Shown here: piece by piece, positions 9,358 through 18,519 of the stretch
Layout: the number at the start of each line of letters is the position of its first letter
Position numbering within the stretch: the stretch's first letter is position 1
Assembly: GCF_014647855.1 (NCBI RefSeq)
Contig: NZ_BMPZ01000001.1
Location: forward strand, 62,001-126,000
From: Shewanella gelidii
Lineage (GTDB): Bacteria; Pseudomonadota; Gammaproteobacteria; Enterobacterales; Shewanellaceae
Length of the DNA: 64,000 bases
Direction of reading: 5' to 3'
The notes under the pieces: generated by a model
Told to the model about the DNA's origin: nothing
The model's input: the letters and a program-made list of their open reading frames with translations, nothing else
Databases searched by the model: none
Made by a program: the position numbers and the translations under genes

Positions 9358-10576
9358 TTTTAACAAACCTTGAAACTACTAACAATGAAAAAATGAAAGA
9401 TAACACTTGGCTTAAGGCATACCCGATTGATATGTTTGAAGAAAAATTTAAACTTATTTTTGCCATCAAAAAGAATAGCAATCCAAAAACTAAATTTAAA
9501 AGAATATGATTTATCACAACTCCTTTTGTTACAAAGTAACACATTACTACCCATGTTAATATCTTGAAAAAGTCGCCTGTTAACTGAGGAGTAAAGAATT
9601 TTAGCATACCTAGAAATTCTTGGGTGAAGAGCAATTCAACCACAAACCCTTTCAACAAAAAAATGACTCCAAAAAATGGGATTGCAAAAATAGATACATA
9701 CTTTATAAACTTATACTGCAAATCAACTATTTCAACATCACATCTCAAGTTAGTTATTTTAGGCAAATATACAATACTCAAAAAAGAAGTAATAACAAGA
9801 GAGTACATAATACTAAGCCTAAGCATTGCATCCCACTGCCCTGCTAATACTTCACCATACTTTTCGATTAAATCAAGGCGTAGCAAAAAAATTGCCAACG
9901 GTATTGTCGAAAGAGAAACAAAAGTCATACACCCATACTTTAGATATTTCTTGAATATTGACTGATTAAATCGGATATAAGCTACATCAAAAATCTCAAA
10001 TTTTCTAAGATAGAACAAAATGGTTATTAGTGATGCAACAGCTTGGTTTATCGCAATTGCGATTAAAGTTCCATGAGTTGAAAACCCTACTGTTAATACA
10101 GTTGTTATTGTAAAGTTTGACAAAACGGTTATTAATGAAATCTTTAAATACCTCTTAGCTTCGCCAAGTCCGTTCAGTATTGAAAGAAACCAATTGTGAA
10201 CCACCACTAGCGGAAGCAAAGCAACGTAAACCAATATATATAAAGAATCAAAAAAGTCTGAGCTTACATACAGTACAATACATAAAGACAATACGACCAA
10301 ACATAGCAATATTGAGTAAAACAAGCTATTTGCAACATGATACTTTAGCTTCTTATGGTGATATCTATTTCTTGATGTAAATCTTGTTACACCTGTTGCC
10401 AAACATTGCCCAGACAACGGAAGAATAATTTGCTGCTGGTTTTGGATACTACCTATTTGTGCATATGCAGCAACACCACAATATACAGCTATTACTTTAT
10501 TCATAACAGCATTGGTAATAAACTGTGTAATAATTACAGTTAAACTGCCAGTCCCTATCCTAACCAAACTCTTCAT
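9314..10576 (-). CDS. wzx: Wzx-type O-antigen flippase
   Basis: A 420-residue membrane protein with about twelve hydrophobic segments, opening with SLVRIGTGSLTVIITQFITN and AYAQIGSIQNQQQIILPLSG. That N-terminus resembles the WzxE/O-antigen translocase branch of the MOP exporter superfamily. It would flip the lipid-linked repeat unit across the inner membrane. It is the first gene of the AT-rich cassette downstream of a decayed IS element, whose end lies only 17 bases upstream of the ATG, so any promoter must be in IS sequence or further up (RfaH-dependent read-through). Confidence 0.88.
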   Translation of the reverse strand: MKSLVRIGTGSLTVIITQFITNAVMNKVIAVYCGVAAYAQIGSIQNQQQIILPLSGQCLATGVTRFTSRNRYHHKKLKYHVANSLFYSILLCLVVLSLCIVLYVSSDFFDSLYILVYVALLPLVVVHNWFLSILNGLGEAKRYLKISLITVLSNFTITTVLTVGFSTHGTLIAIAINQAVASLITILFYLRKFEIFDVAYIRFNQSIFKKYLKYGCMTFVSLSTIPLAIFLLRLDLIEKYGEVLAGQWDAMLRLSIMYSLVITSFLSIVYLPKITNLRCDVEIVDLQYKFIKYVSIFAIPFFGVIFLLKGFVVELLFTQEFLGMLKFFTPQLTGDFFKILTWVVMCYFVTKGVVINHILLNLVFGLLFFLMAKISLNFSSNISIGYALSQVLSFIFSLLVVSRFVKNASVKYKSKVKSSF

Positions 10577-10593
10577 CTATACCACTTTAAAAA

Positions 10594-11000
10594 GGCTTTG
10601 TTGATCAATTAATGGGTAATGCGCTATTTGCCTTATCCAACTTCTAGTTAACGAACCATTTTACTTCCAGGCATGGTGAGGCCTGTCATTTTGTTTAACA
10701 CCCCAACCCGGGCTAGTGATTCACCGACAGGTACGTTGTAATCTCTCCGCCTAAGCTTGTCAGCTGCCATATATAACCAAAGGACTGTTGAGGAGCGATG
10801 GTATCAGTTGTCTTATTTCCAGGGCTTCTAAGTCGCCAGCCTTCAACACCGCCACAGCTTCATTCCCGGGAGGTCGCCTTTCAAATACCCAACGTTGCTC
10901 CTAGTTGGGATACGAGGAATAGCCTTCTTCTTGCCGATTTAATCATGGTATTGCTTCGTGTCGTTCGCCCCATCACCATAGACCCGGCCGTTCCTGCGTA
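10594..11000 (-). mobile_element. second decayed IS5-family (IS903-type) element, 5' half missing
   Basis: The low end begins GGCTTTGTTGATCAA, close to the IS903-type terminal repeat. The minus strand reads an IS5 transposase C-terminal half broken by stops and frame changes: VYGDGANDTKQYHD, GKKKAIPRIPTRSN, LRRRDYNVPVGESLA and finally VLNKMTGLTMPGSKMVR before a stop. It matches the end of the remnant at 1249-1714 almost position for position and has the same orientation. The transposase N-terminus and other terminal repeat are not found before wzz, so it is truncated. It occupies nearly all of the 459-base gap between wzz and wzx. Confidence 0.8.
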
Positions 11001-11035
11001 GCATTGGCCCTAATATGATATCCAAAATATGGCAA

Positions 11036-12007
11036 TTACTCTTTTCTAATAAAATGCCTAATGAGAACAAACATAACGGCCAGCATGCCACCTAACACTG
11101 TACCTAAAGCACATATTAAAGCGCGTTTAGGTTTGGCTTTTTCTTCTGGAACTATCGCAGGATCTATGGTTTTAAATACGTATTCATCACGCACTTCTGC
11201 GAACATAATTGTCTTTGCTTGCTCTTCAACCAGCTTGTACAGAATTGAGCGAATATCTGCGACATTAGTTTGTTGAATTTGCGACCGTAAGAACGCGGTA
11301 CTCCGCTTGGCTTCAGCAACGTCGCGCTCCTTCATCACGGTGTTAATGTCTAGCACTAACCACTCAACCCATTGTTTTGCAACTGCTGGAGCTAAGTGTT
11401 CTACAGCAACCGTAACCATGCCAGTGTCTTTAGACGAATTGACACTCACTACCTTTTTAAACTCTTTAAATGCCTCTTGCATGGACGGTTCAGGCTTAAA
11501 AGGGGCATTAACATCTCTTATCCATTTTCCTGTAGATGCTTCATACATATCATCGTCATAAGTGATGCTATTATCCCCGATATGCCACTTCTCAGCGGCC
11601 ATTAAATCAGACAATAAATCGTGGCGCTGAATAAAATCGCTTGCAAACTGGCGAGATTTCATAACTTCGATGGCCAGTTGAGTTTTATCAGAACCGCCGC
11701 CGCCTAAATTGATGCCAGCCATGCTCGCTAGCCCGCCAAATTGTCCAGCTAATGCAGCGAGACCGCCTCCGCCCTGTTCCTCAGCGGCAGGAGCAAGCAA
11801 TGCTTCAGATCTATAAATATTAGGTTGCATGATTGCAAATATCACAGAGCAAACGGCAAAAAAAATGGTCACGCTAATAATTAGCAGTTTTCCTTTCCAA
11901 ATAACGCCAAATAACTCTCGTAAATCAATTTCATCTGCGTTGACAGCTTGGTACTTATTCGCTAATTCGGCAGGCTCTTGCGACACTCGAGATACACTTG
12001 AATTCAT
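11036..12007 (-). CDS. wzz: Wzz-type polysaccharide chain length determinant
   Basis: A 323-residue inner-membrane protein with the Wzz layout. A cytosolic N-terminus with DEIDLRELFGVIWKGK precedes membrane segment 1 (about 38-60). A periplasmic domain starts QPNIYRSEALLAPA and has a Gly-rich insert (about 80-108). Segment 2 lies near residues 297-318 (ICALGTVLGGMLAVMFVLI), preceded by the Pro/Lys-rich stretch VPEEKAKPKRA. Such proteins form periplasmic oligomers that set modal length of Wzy-made chains. It follows the two SLBB exporters, as otnB/wbfE accompanies otnA/wbfF in Vibrio; that comparison is from memory of those loci. Confidence 0.87.
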   Translation of the reverse strand: MNSSVSRVSQEPAELANKYQAVNADEIDLRELFGVIWKGKLLIISVTIFFAVCSVIFAIMQPNIYRSEALLAPAAEEQGGGGLAALAGQFGGLASMAGINLGGGGSDKTQLAIEVMKSRQFASDFIQRHDLLSDLMAAEKWHIGDNSITYDDDMYEASTGKWIRDVNAPFKPEPSMQEAFKEFKKVVSVNSSKDTGMVTVAVEHLAPAVAKQWVEWLVLDINTVMKERDVAEAKRSTAFLRSQIQQTNVADIRSILYKLVEEQAKTIMFAEVRDEYVFKTIDPAIVPEEKAKPKRALICALGTVLGGMLAVMFVLIRHFIRKE

Positions 12008-12089
12008 GTTTAATTTTTACTTACTAAAAGTTAATTTTAATTAGTTATTCTTACAAACCAAATAAACAACTTGGGAATTAGTTTAAAGG

Positions 12090-14849
12090 CTATAAGTTCG
12101 AAACAGTTGCTATCGCCACTGCGGTATTATAAATAATTTGGGTGACTTGACTCCAAAGTGTCAGATTATCTTTATATTCCGTATCAAGTGGAACAATAAT
12201 CGTGTCACCAGGCTTCAATTGTTGATTGTCATCAAACCAAAAAGATGACGACGGCAAAAGAACAGAACCGTTAGCTTGGATAATATAGGTTCTATCTTCA
12301 TCGGCTCTTTGTCTTGAGCCACCGGACATAGAAATATACTCACTGTAACCTAAGCCTTCTTTATAGCGATGCGTTGCAGCATGTTGCACTTCGCCCATTA
12401 CTGCCACAGTTTGTTTAGTCGAAGGCACATACAACACATCGCTATCTTCCAACTGAATGTCCGCTTGCTTAACGCCCATTGCAAGCGCGGGTAAATCAAC
12501 AACTAAACGTCCAACCGCTTGAATGTTTTCCAAATCCGCGAGCATCAATTTCGCTTCGCTATAATTCACAACATTGCCATCTTTAGATACACCTCGCGTG
12601 GCAATATCTCGCCTTAACGTATCAGCAAGTTTTTTAATTTCGATTTGCTCTTGTTTTCGAACCGCTTCACGCACAAAAACGGCTGCTGGTAGATACGCGT
12701 ACTCAGTATATCCGCCCGCGCGCTCAAGAACGCTTAACAATGTTTCACCTCGACGAATATTGTATACACCAGGAAACTTAACCTCGCCGCGCACTTCAAT
12801 TGATTGGTTTTCCTGCCAGTCTGGTGTTGTCAATACAGTGAGGACATCTCTTCCTTTGAGCTCAATATTATCGTCAACTTCACCTGCTAAAGCAGACGAT
12901 AGGCATAAGCCATGATGCTTGATGTTTGACCCATTCTCGCCCATAAATGTACGCGTTAATTCAGCTCTCGGTGTATATGCGCCTTCTTTAAGGCCACCTG
13001 CTGCAGTCACCAGATCTTTAATCGTCCCTTTATTTGCAAGGGGGTAAACGCCTGGGTACCGTACTGGGCCATTCACTGCAACTACATCGACAGAATCACC
13101 TGCATCGCCTTGTTGATTTAGTTTTACAATAATGGGAAATAGCAATTCACTGCGGTTGAGCACATGACTGAGTTGGATGAGTTCTTTATCAAAGAATAAG
13201 TTGGCAAGCATCTTATTTACTTCGCTTGAAACAAGCTCTTGTTCTTTGCTTTGTTCAGACTTCTTATGCACAACCACACCAGCTATTTGCTCTTTGTTAT
13301 CAAGCTCTGCTTTTTCCAGCTGAGCAAACCCAGCTTTAAATAAATCATTGCCGAGCAAAGAATTACTAGACAATTGGCTTATCTTTTTTATGCGGTTTTG
13401 AACGAGTTTATTGAGTTCATACCTGTTTTGCGTATCGTCGTTTTTATTGAAAATAATAATTTTATCGTTCTCATGCAGAACGATATTTTGCGTTGCATCC
13501 GACAAGTTAACTGCATCATTCAAAGAAAATTGAATGATCTCTATTTCTCCACTGCTGTTATTCTCGCGGACAACGAGCGAGTATTGAAGATCAGCACTTC
13601 TTTTTACTTGTCCTTTAATTTGTGGAATTAAATCTTTAACGGAGATCCCCTGCTGCCACTGATATTGACCTGGGCGAATCACAGCACCAACCAACGTTAT
13701 AGCATTCTGATATTGTAGAGAAGCTCCTTCAATTCCAATGACGTCACCGGCCTTAACAACGAACTGGAGTCCTTGTTTAGACGACAAATCGATGAGTTTT
13801 ATCGCTTTTAATCCTTGAGTGTTGTAACGCTCTATACTTACTGTTTTTAAATAAGCGTCGGGTTTTGCGCCCCCCGCCATTTTTATTACGTCAGCTAGAT
13901 TGTCACCTTGCTGCAATTCATATATCGCAGGACGATTAACAAAACCATCAATTTCAACAATTTTCGTTGCAGGGGGAATAAATACGACATCACCACTTCT
14001 CAGTCGTTTATCACCAGATGCATCCCCATGAATAAGCAAGTCATAGAGGTCCAGCTTGCCGATAAGATTACCATTGCGCTTTAGCTGGATGTTCCGTAAC
14101 GAACCAATTTCGTTAATACCGCCTGCTACAAATAATGCTTGTGTCATGCTTGATAAACTTGAAACAGTATAGGAACCGGGTTTATATGCATCTCCTGCCA
14201 CAAAAATTCGAATCGATCTTAATTCACCCATAGTGATATTGGACTCGATACCGATCATCTGTTGCTTAATTCTTTCTGTGAGCGACTCGCGAAGCTGAGA
14301 AAAAGTGAGCCCGTTAACATTAACTGGCCCCAGTTCTGGAAACTGAATCACCCCATCGCGATTAATCACTAGATCGTAATTTTTGTTTTCTTTGCCATAG
14401 AGTTGGACTTTTATATTATCCCCTGGCCCAACAAGATATTCAGCTGGCACGGGCGCATCAGAAACCGGCGCAAAAGTTGTGGGAGCGCCGGCAAATAACT
14501 CATATCCAAAGCGCTTTAAAGAGTCAGTATCATCATCCGTGAAATCAATGACTTCAGGTTCAACTTTATACGAATCTGCAGGCTGAGTATTGAAGCCATC
14601 AGAAGTCGGGCGCGGTGTGACTAGTTGTGGAGTTTCGAGTCGCGTCGGCTGATTCGTATCGATACCACTCAGTAACGCTGGGTCAATGCCATATTGTCTC
14701 GCTAAACGTTGTTGCTCTGATTTTGGCAAACTCTTGAATTGCTCTAACATTTGTGGCGTAGGTGATATCGCACTTACGGAATTGACCCACAAAAAAGCAA
14801 TTAACATCATAGGGAATGCAAGAAATATCTTTCTAATTGTTGTTTTCAC
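12090..14849 (-). CDS. SLBB-domain polysaccharide export protein (copy 1, OtnA/WbfF-like)
   Basis: A 919-residue exported protein of the Wza/poly-export superfamily but more than twice Wza length. After a signal peptide (cleavage near SVSA/ISPTP) come a short linker, the poly-export domain (VGPGDNIKVQLYGKE, DGVIQFPELGPV) and then a string of about six SLBB beta-grasp repeats, each with a GxVxxPGxY-like core such as GAVIRPGQYQW, GPVRYPGVYPL and GEVKFPGVYNI. It would build the periplasmic/outer-membrane export channel. The GTG at 14849, seven to eight bases after GGAGAG, is chosen because it places the signal peptide first and matches the neighbour paralogue; the longer frame begins at 14939. 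There is no lipobox cysteine. Confidence 0.82.
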   Translation of the reverse strand: MKTTIRKIFLAFPMMLIAFLWVNSVSAISPTPQMLEQFKSLPKSEQQRLARQYGIDPALLSGIDTNQPTRLETPQLVTPRPTSDGFNTQPADSYKVEPEVIDFTDDDTDSLKRFGYELFAGAPTTFAPVSDAPVPAEYLVGPGDNIKVQLYGKENKNYDLVINRDGVIQFPELGPVNVNGLTFSQLRESLTERIKQQMIGIESNITMGELRSIRIFVAGDAYKPGSYTVSSLSSMTQALFVAGGINEIGSLRNIQLKRNGNLIGKLDLYDLLIHGDASGDKRLRSGDVVFIPPATKIVEIDGFVNRPAIYELQQGDNLADVIKMAGGAKPDAYLKTVSIERYNTQGLKAIKLIDLSSKQGLQFVVKAGDVIGIEGASLQYQNAITLVGAVIRPGQYQWQQGISVKDLIPQIKGQVKRSADLQYSLVVRENNSSGEIEIIQFSLNDAVNLSDATQNIVLHENDKIIIFNKNDDTQNRYELNKLVQNRIKKISQLSSNSLLGNDLFKAGFAQLEKAELDNKEQIAGVVVHKKSEQSKEQELVSSEVNKMLANLFFDKELIQLSHVLNRSELLFPIIVKLNQQGDAGDSVDVVAVNGPVRYPGVYPLANKGTIKDLVTAAGGLKEGAYTPRAELTRTFMGENGSNIKHHGLCLSSALAGEVDDNIELKGRDVLTVLTTPDWQENQSIEVRGEVKFPGVYNIRRGETLLSVLERAGGYTEYAYLPAAVFVREAVRKQEQIEIKKLADTLRRDIATRGVSKDGNVVNYSEAKLMLADLENIQAVGRLVVDLPALAMGVKQADIQLEDSDVLYVPSTKQTVAVMGEVQHAATHRYKEGLGYSEYISMSGGSRQRADEDRTYIIQANGSVLLPSSSFWFDDNQQLKPGDTIIVPLDTEYKDNLTLWSQVTQIIYNTAVAIATVSNL

Positions 14850-14941
14850 TTTCTCTCCAGAATAACTGCACTGGTTTTCTATTCTCAAATAAATGGTTAA
14901 TACTTGAATATATCGGGTTATGCCCATGCTACTAATCAAAT

Positions 14942-17422
14942 CTATATACTAGAAATAGCGCTAATCGCAACGGCTGTGTTATAGATGATTTGAGTAACTT
15001 GACTCCATAGAGTCAAACTATCTTTATATTCTGTATCTAGCGGCATGATGATAGAGTCGCCTGGTTCTATAGGATGATTATCGCTATACCAAAGCGATGA
15101 ACTTGGCATCATCACTGAGCCATCAGCCTTTAGTACATATACGCGATCATCGTCAGCGCGCTTTCGTGGTCCACCGGCTAAATTCAGATAATCCTCGAGT
15201 TTTAGGCCTTGTTTGTAACGATGAGTACTTGGATACTGCACTTGCCCCATAACCGACACAGTAGGATTTTTAGCCGGAATATAGATTTCATCCTCATTTT
15301 CTAAATCAATATTGGCATCAACAATGCCCATATTAATCGCGTTGATATCAACAACGAGCCGCCCAACCGTTTTTACGTTCTCGAGCTCGTTCAACATTAA
15401 CTGAGCATCAGCAAAGCCAATTATCGCGCCATCTTTAGTTAACGCCCTAGCAGCAATATCGCGACGTAGTTCATCTGACAATTTAGAAAGCTCTATCTGC
15501 TCTTTACGCTGTACTGATTTTCGTAAAAAAACAGCACTTCTAGCCGATGCTTCTTCAGTTAAACCGCCTGCACGCTCTAACACTTGCTTGAGGGTTTCAC
15601 CACGCTGAATTGAATAAGAACCTGGAAATACAACCTCTCCTTGAACCTTAACCCAACGAGTCTCTTGAAAATCGGGTAACGTTCTTACCGTAATAATATC
15701 TCTACTTTGCAGCTCAACATTGGCAGCGCTAACATTATTGATAATATCTTCAAGACTAATTTGCGTATGTTGGCTTTTAACACCGTTTTTACTCGCGAGT
15801 TGACGGGTCAACTCTGCAGCGAGCGTGTAAGCACCTTCTTGCAGTCCGCCAGCAGCAATGAGTAGATCTTTTGCTTTCGCTTTTTTAGTCAAAGGATATT
15901 GACCCGGAAACTTAACATTGCCACCAATATTGACAGTCTTTACCGCATCACCAAATCGACTTTGCTTCTTCAATTTGGCGATGATTGGAGCGAGCAGTTT
16001 TTTACGATCCGAATAGTCAAATACAACAATATGATCCCTTGGTTGCAGCACTATATTTTGTTTACTGCTCCTTTTCGTAATCGCCTGTCCCAGAGCGACG
16101 GTTTGAACTTCGATATCACCTCTTCGATTTATTTCTCGAACCAATAAACAATAATCAAGGTCTGCAGAAATCGTCAAATCCCCCCAAATAGAAGGGAGTA
16201 TGTCAGCTACTTTTAAATTGGGTGACCATTGATACTCACCAGGGCGTATAACTGCGCCACTAATAGTGACAACATTATCAATGCGACTTGATGATGATTT
16301 AACACTAATAATGTCACCATTTTTGACTCGCGAGCTCAAACCACTTTTTGTTGTCAGGTCAATAGTAATGACTGTTTTATTTGCAGCTAGCTTATAACGC
16401 TCAATGCTACTGGCTTTGGGATAGGCGCCTGGCTTTAGACCACTTGCCATTCGCAGCACATCTGCGATTGTTTCGTTGTTTTTCAGTTCATAGATTGCTG
16501 GACGACGAATTTCACCTTTAATACCAACACTTCCACCAGATGGAGGGATAAACACAACGTCTCCCGACTGCAAGCGCATATCTCCAGAAGCGTCGCCCTT
16601 CATTAGCAAGTCATACAAATCTAAAGTGCCAACGGTTTTCCCCATGCGTTTGAGCTGAATGTTACGCAGGCTACCAATTTGGTTTACGCCCCCAGAGACA
16701 AACAAGGCTTGCGTCATCGTAGAAAGACTCGATACGGTATAAGAGCCTGGTTTATAAGCATCGCCGGCAACGAAAATACGAATAGAGCGAAGCTCACCCA
16801 TAGTGATGCTCGCTTGAATGCCAATCATGGCTTGATCAATACGACGCTTCAATACCTCACGAACTTCTGCAAAAGTAAGCCCGTTCAAGCTAATCGGGCC
16901 TAAATCTGGAAACTGAACCACACCTTCTCGATTTATTGTTAACGTAAATTCATTATGTTCTTTGCCATACAATTGCACATTCAACGTATCGCCAGGGCCA
17001 ACCATGTATTCAGAAGGCACAGGCACGTCAGAAACCGGAGCAAACGTCGTGGGTTCTCCCGCAAACAGATCATAACCAAAGCGCTTTAATTGCTTTTCTT
17101 TTTTACTTTCTAGCGCTTCAACACTAGATTTGGTTTTAGTGGCTTGGTTCAACCCTTCACTCTCAGATTGATCCACTACGTTATTTGTAGCCTTTCGAGG
17201 TGCTACAACTTCTGGGTTTTGAATTGTAGTTGTCCGACTTCCCGAACTAAGAATTGATGGGTCTACACCGTATTGCTTCGCTAGCCGTTGCTGTTCTGAC
17301 TTAGGCAACGCTTTAAATTGTTCAATCATCTGTGGAGAAGGTGTGATAGCCGCTGCATGTAACGCGATCATTCCCCACATAGCAATAGTAGCCATCAACA
17401 TCAGTTTAAAGTTACGTAACAC
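14942..17422 (-). CDS. SLBB-domain polysaccharide export protein (copy 2, OtnA/WbfF-like)
   Basis: An 826-residue tandem paralogue of the next gene. Long stretches are shared, for example ITMGELRSIRIFVAGDAYK and SLWSQVTQIIYNTAVAI near the end. It has a signal peptide (cleavage near HAAA/ITPSP), a poly-export domain (VGPGDTLNVQLYGKE) and several SLBB repeats. It lacks an insert of roughly 90 residues found in the middle of copy 1. The GTG at 17422 has GGAGAA six bases upstream. It is the first gene after the RfaH-responsive leader. No acylated Cys follows the signal peptide, unlike classical Wza. Confidence 0.82.
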   Translation of the reverse strand: MLRNFKLMLMATIAMWGMIALHAAAITPSPQMIEQFKALPKSEQQRLAKQYGVDPSILSSGSRTTTIQNPEVVAPRKATNNVVDQSESEGLNQATKTKSSVEALESKKEKQLKRFGYDLFAGEPTTFAPVSDVPVPSEYMVGPGDTLNVQLYGKEHNEFTLTINREGVVQFPDLGPISLNGLTFAEVREVLKRRIDQAMIGIQASITMGELRSIRIFVAGDAYKPGSYTVSSLSTMTQALFVSGGVNQIGSLRNIQLKRMGKTVGTLDLYDLLMKGDASGDMRLQSGDVVFIPPSGGSVGIKGEIRRPAIYELKNNETIADVLRMASGLKPGAYPKASSIERYKLAANKTVITIDLTTKSGLSSRVKNGDIISVKSSSSRIDNVVTISGAVIRPGEYQWSPNLKVADILPSIWGDLTISADLDYCLLVREINRRGDIEVQTVALGQAITKRSSKQNIVLQPRDHIVVFDYSDRKKLLAPIIAKLKKQSRFGDAVKTVNIGGNVKFPGQYPLTKKAKAKDLLIAAGGLQEGAYTLAAELTRQLASKNGVKSQHTQISLEDIINNVSAANVELQSRDIITVRTLPDFQETRWVKVQGEVVFPGSYSIQRGETLKQVLERAGGLTEEASARSAVFLRKSVQRKEQIELSKLSDELRRDIAARALTKDGAIIGFADAQLMLNELENVKTVGRLVVDINAINMGIVDANIDLENEDEIYIPAKNPTVSVMGQVQYPSTHRYKQGLKLEDYLNLAGGPRKRADDDRVYVLKADGSVMMPSSSLWYSDNHPIEPGDSIIMPLDTEYKDSLTLWSQVTQIIYNTAVAISAISSI

Positions 17423-17616
17423 TATAGCTTCTCCAAAAACAGTTTATAGATAACATCGAAAATTTTGGGGCTGAAAAGTAGAGCAATACTCAACCCACTT
17501 TAAATTTGATTTGAAAACAAGTACGCAGAACTGGCTATTAATGCCGCAATACTCATATCGGTTTTTGCTATACCAAAACAGAGGCTTACATCTGACACGA
17601 ATAAGTTGTCAAATGG

Positions 17617-17635
17617 GTGAAGTTGATTACTTCAC
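17617..17635 (-). promoter_or_regulatory. RNA hairpin just downstream of the ops element
   Basis: GTGAAGT and ACTTCAC are perfect complements around a five-base loop, starting 8 bases past the ops site on the transcribed strand. There is no U-run after it, so it is not a simple terminator. It could act as a pause or as a structure met by RNA polymerase just after RfaH loading. The function is inference. Confidence 0.45.
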
Positions 17636-17643
17636 GCCGTTTA

Positions 17644-17657
17644 GGCACGCTACCGCC
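17644..17657 (-). promoter_or_regulatory. ops element (RfaH recruitment site)
   Basis: On the minus strand the sequence is GGCGGTAGCGTGCC, which matches the operon polarity suppressor consensus (GGCGGTAGCGTNC). In E. coli the elongating polymerase pauses here and RfaH binds the exposed non-template strand. It lies about 220 bases before the GTG of the first exporter gene and in the correct orientation, while an rfaH homologue is the next gene upstream. The flanking GAAACCAATGG fits a JUMPstart-like context. Confidence 0.9.
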
Positions 17658-17839
17658 CATTGGTTTCGGCTCCAGCAATGCCCATCGATTTAACGACTTT
17701 CTACTTTTTCACTAGCGAGAGATTAAAACAACCGCCTTATTTAACAATTGACGCGACATCTTATAACATTCGAGGCAACTTCAACTTGATTTTAATAAAT
17801 CAAAAAGTTCAACCGCACAAACATTAGTCAATACAAATT

Positions 17840-17859
17840 TTATGGTCCTAAGACCATAA
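17840..17859. repeat. perfect 8-base inverted repeat in the leader
   Basis: TTATGGTC, four bases, GACCATAA. It has no T-run on the minus strand and lies about 115 bases after the rfaH stop codon. It could be an operator for a dimeric regulator, or a weak stem at the rfaH 3' end. No known binding family is recognised. Confidence 0.4.
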
Positions 17860-17973
17860 GAAAACCTTCTTAAAAACAATAGACTTAAGTAGACGTTAAA
17901 GATAATCACGACGTTTAGCGACGTCCAAGCTTTGGTTATCTTATAGCGAATATCTTACAAGAGTGATATAGCT

Positions 17974-18483
17974 TTACGCACAAACTCTCTTCAAGTCAGC
18001 TTGCGGCACACTGATCCGTTTTGTTTGCCCCATGATGGTAAACAAAACGTGGCACCGTTTATTGCCGCAAGTCTCATCAAATATGCCTTCTAGTTCTGAA
18101 AAAGGCCCAGAATGAACAACGACTTTGTCGCCACTTCGCATGAGAGGTTCATGTGCGAGACTCACAACCTCTCGTCTTACCTTTTGCTCTTGAGTTTTAA
18201 CACCGTTCACAATTGATTCATCGATTGGTACTAGCATTTCTTTACAGCCAACAAGACGCGCAACACCACGTGTTGAATGAATGCGACTGATAGGAAATTC
18301 TTGCGGATCAAAAAAAGCAAAAAGGTAACACGGAAACAATGGCGTCGACTTAGCAGACTTTGATTTTGAGGTAGGTTCTGAGAGTAACATGGGCAAATAC
18401 GACTCAACCCCTTGAAGGGCTAAGTTTTGCTGTGCCCTGAACTCATTTCTGGGCTTACAATACAATAAATACCAAGCTTTCAT
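17974..18483 (-). CDS. rfaH: RfaH, operon-specific NusG-family antiterminator
   Basis: A 169-residue protein, the usual RfaH length. The N-terminal NGN domain starts KAWYLLYCKPRNEFRAQQNL and continues with PLFPCYLFAFFDP and IHSTRGVARLVG, all RfaH hallmarks. The C-terminal domain from about residue 115 carries the KOW-like core SGDKVVVHSGPFSELEGIF. RfaH joins RNA polymerase at ops sites and suppresses termination and polarity in long surface-polysaccharide operons. It is encoded directly upstream of, and co-directional with, the ops-bearing exporter operon. The ATG at 18483 has GAGAG upstream. Confidence 0.92.
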   Translation of the reverse strand: MKAWYLLYCKPRNEFRAQQNLALQGVESYLPMLLSEPTSKSKSAKSTPLFPCYLFAFFDPQEFPISRIHSTRGVARLVGCKEMLVPIDESIVNGVKTQEQKVRREVVSLAHEPLMRSGDKVVVHSGPFSELEGIFDETCGNKRCHVLFTIMGQTKRISVPQADLKRVCA

Positions 18484-18519
18484 CTATCTCTCACTGCGAC
18501 GTCCTATTCACGGCGTGGA

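Larger units (their letters stand above)
17423..17973 (-). promoter_or_regulatory. 551-base leader between rfaH and the polysaccharide operon
   Basis: There is no convincing coding region. Reading toward the operon, the leader holds an 8-base inverted repeat (17840-17859), an AT-rich middle, an exact ops element (17644-17657) within a JUMPstart-like segment, and a 7-base-pair hairpin (17617-17635). Possible -35/-10 pairs exist in the AT-rich part (for example a TTGACT near 17830), but none is good enough to call. This is the expected architecture for an RfaH-controlled long polysaccharide operon. Confidence 0.7.

Noticed and set aside
9624..9965. Plus-strand frame of 113 codons inside wzx
   Set aside because: It is antisense to a well supported flippase in AT-rich DNA, with no ribosome site or recognisable domain.
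10798..11001. Plus-strand frame of 67 codons in the gap between wzx and wzz
   Set aside because: The opposite strand reads as broken IS5 transposase in this stretch, which explains it better.
12574..12915. Plus-strand frame of 113 codons inside the first SLBB gene
   Set aside because: Antisense shadow of conserved SLBB repeats; composition is not protein-like.
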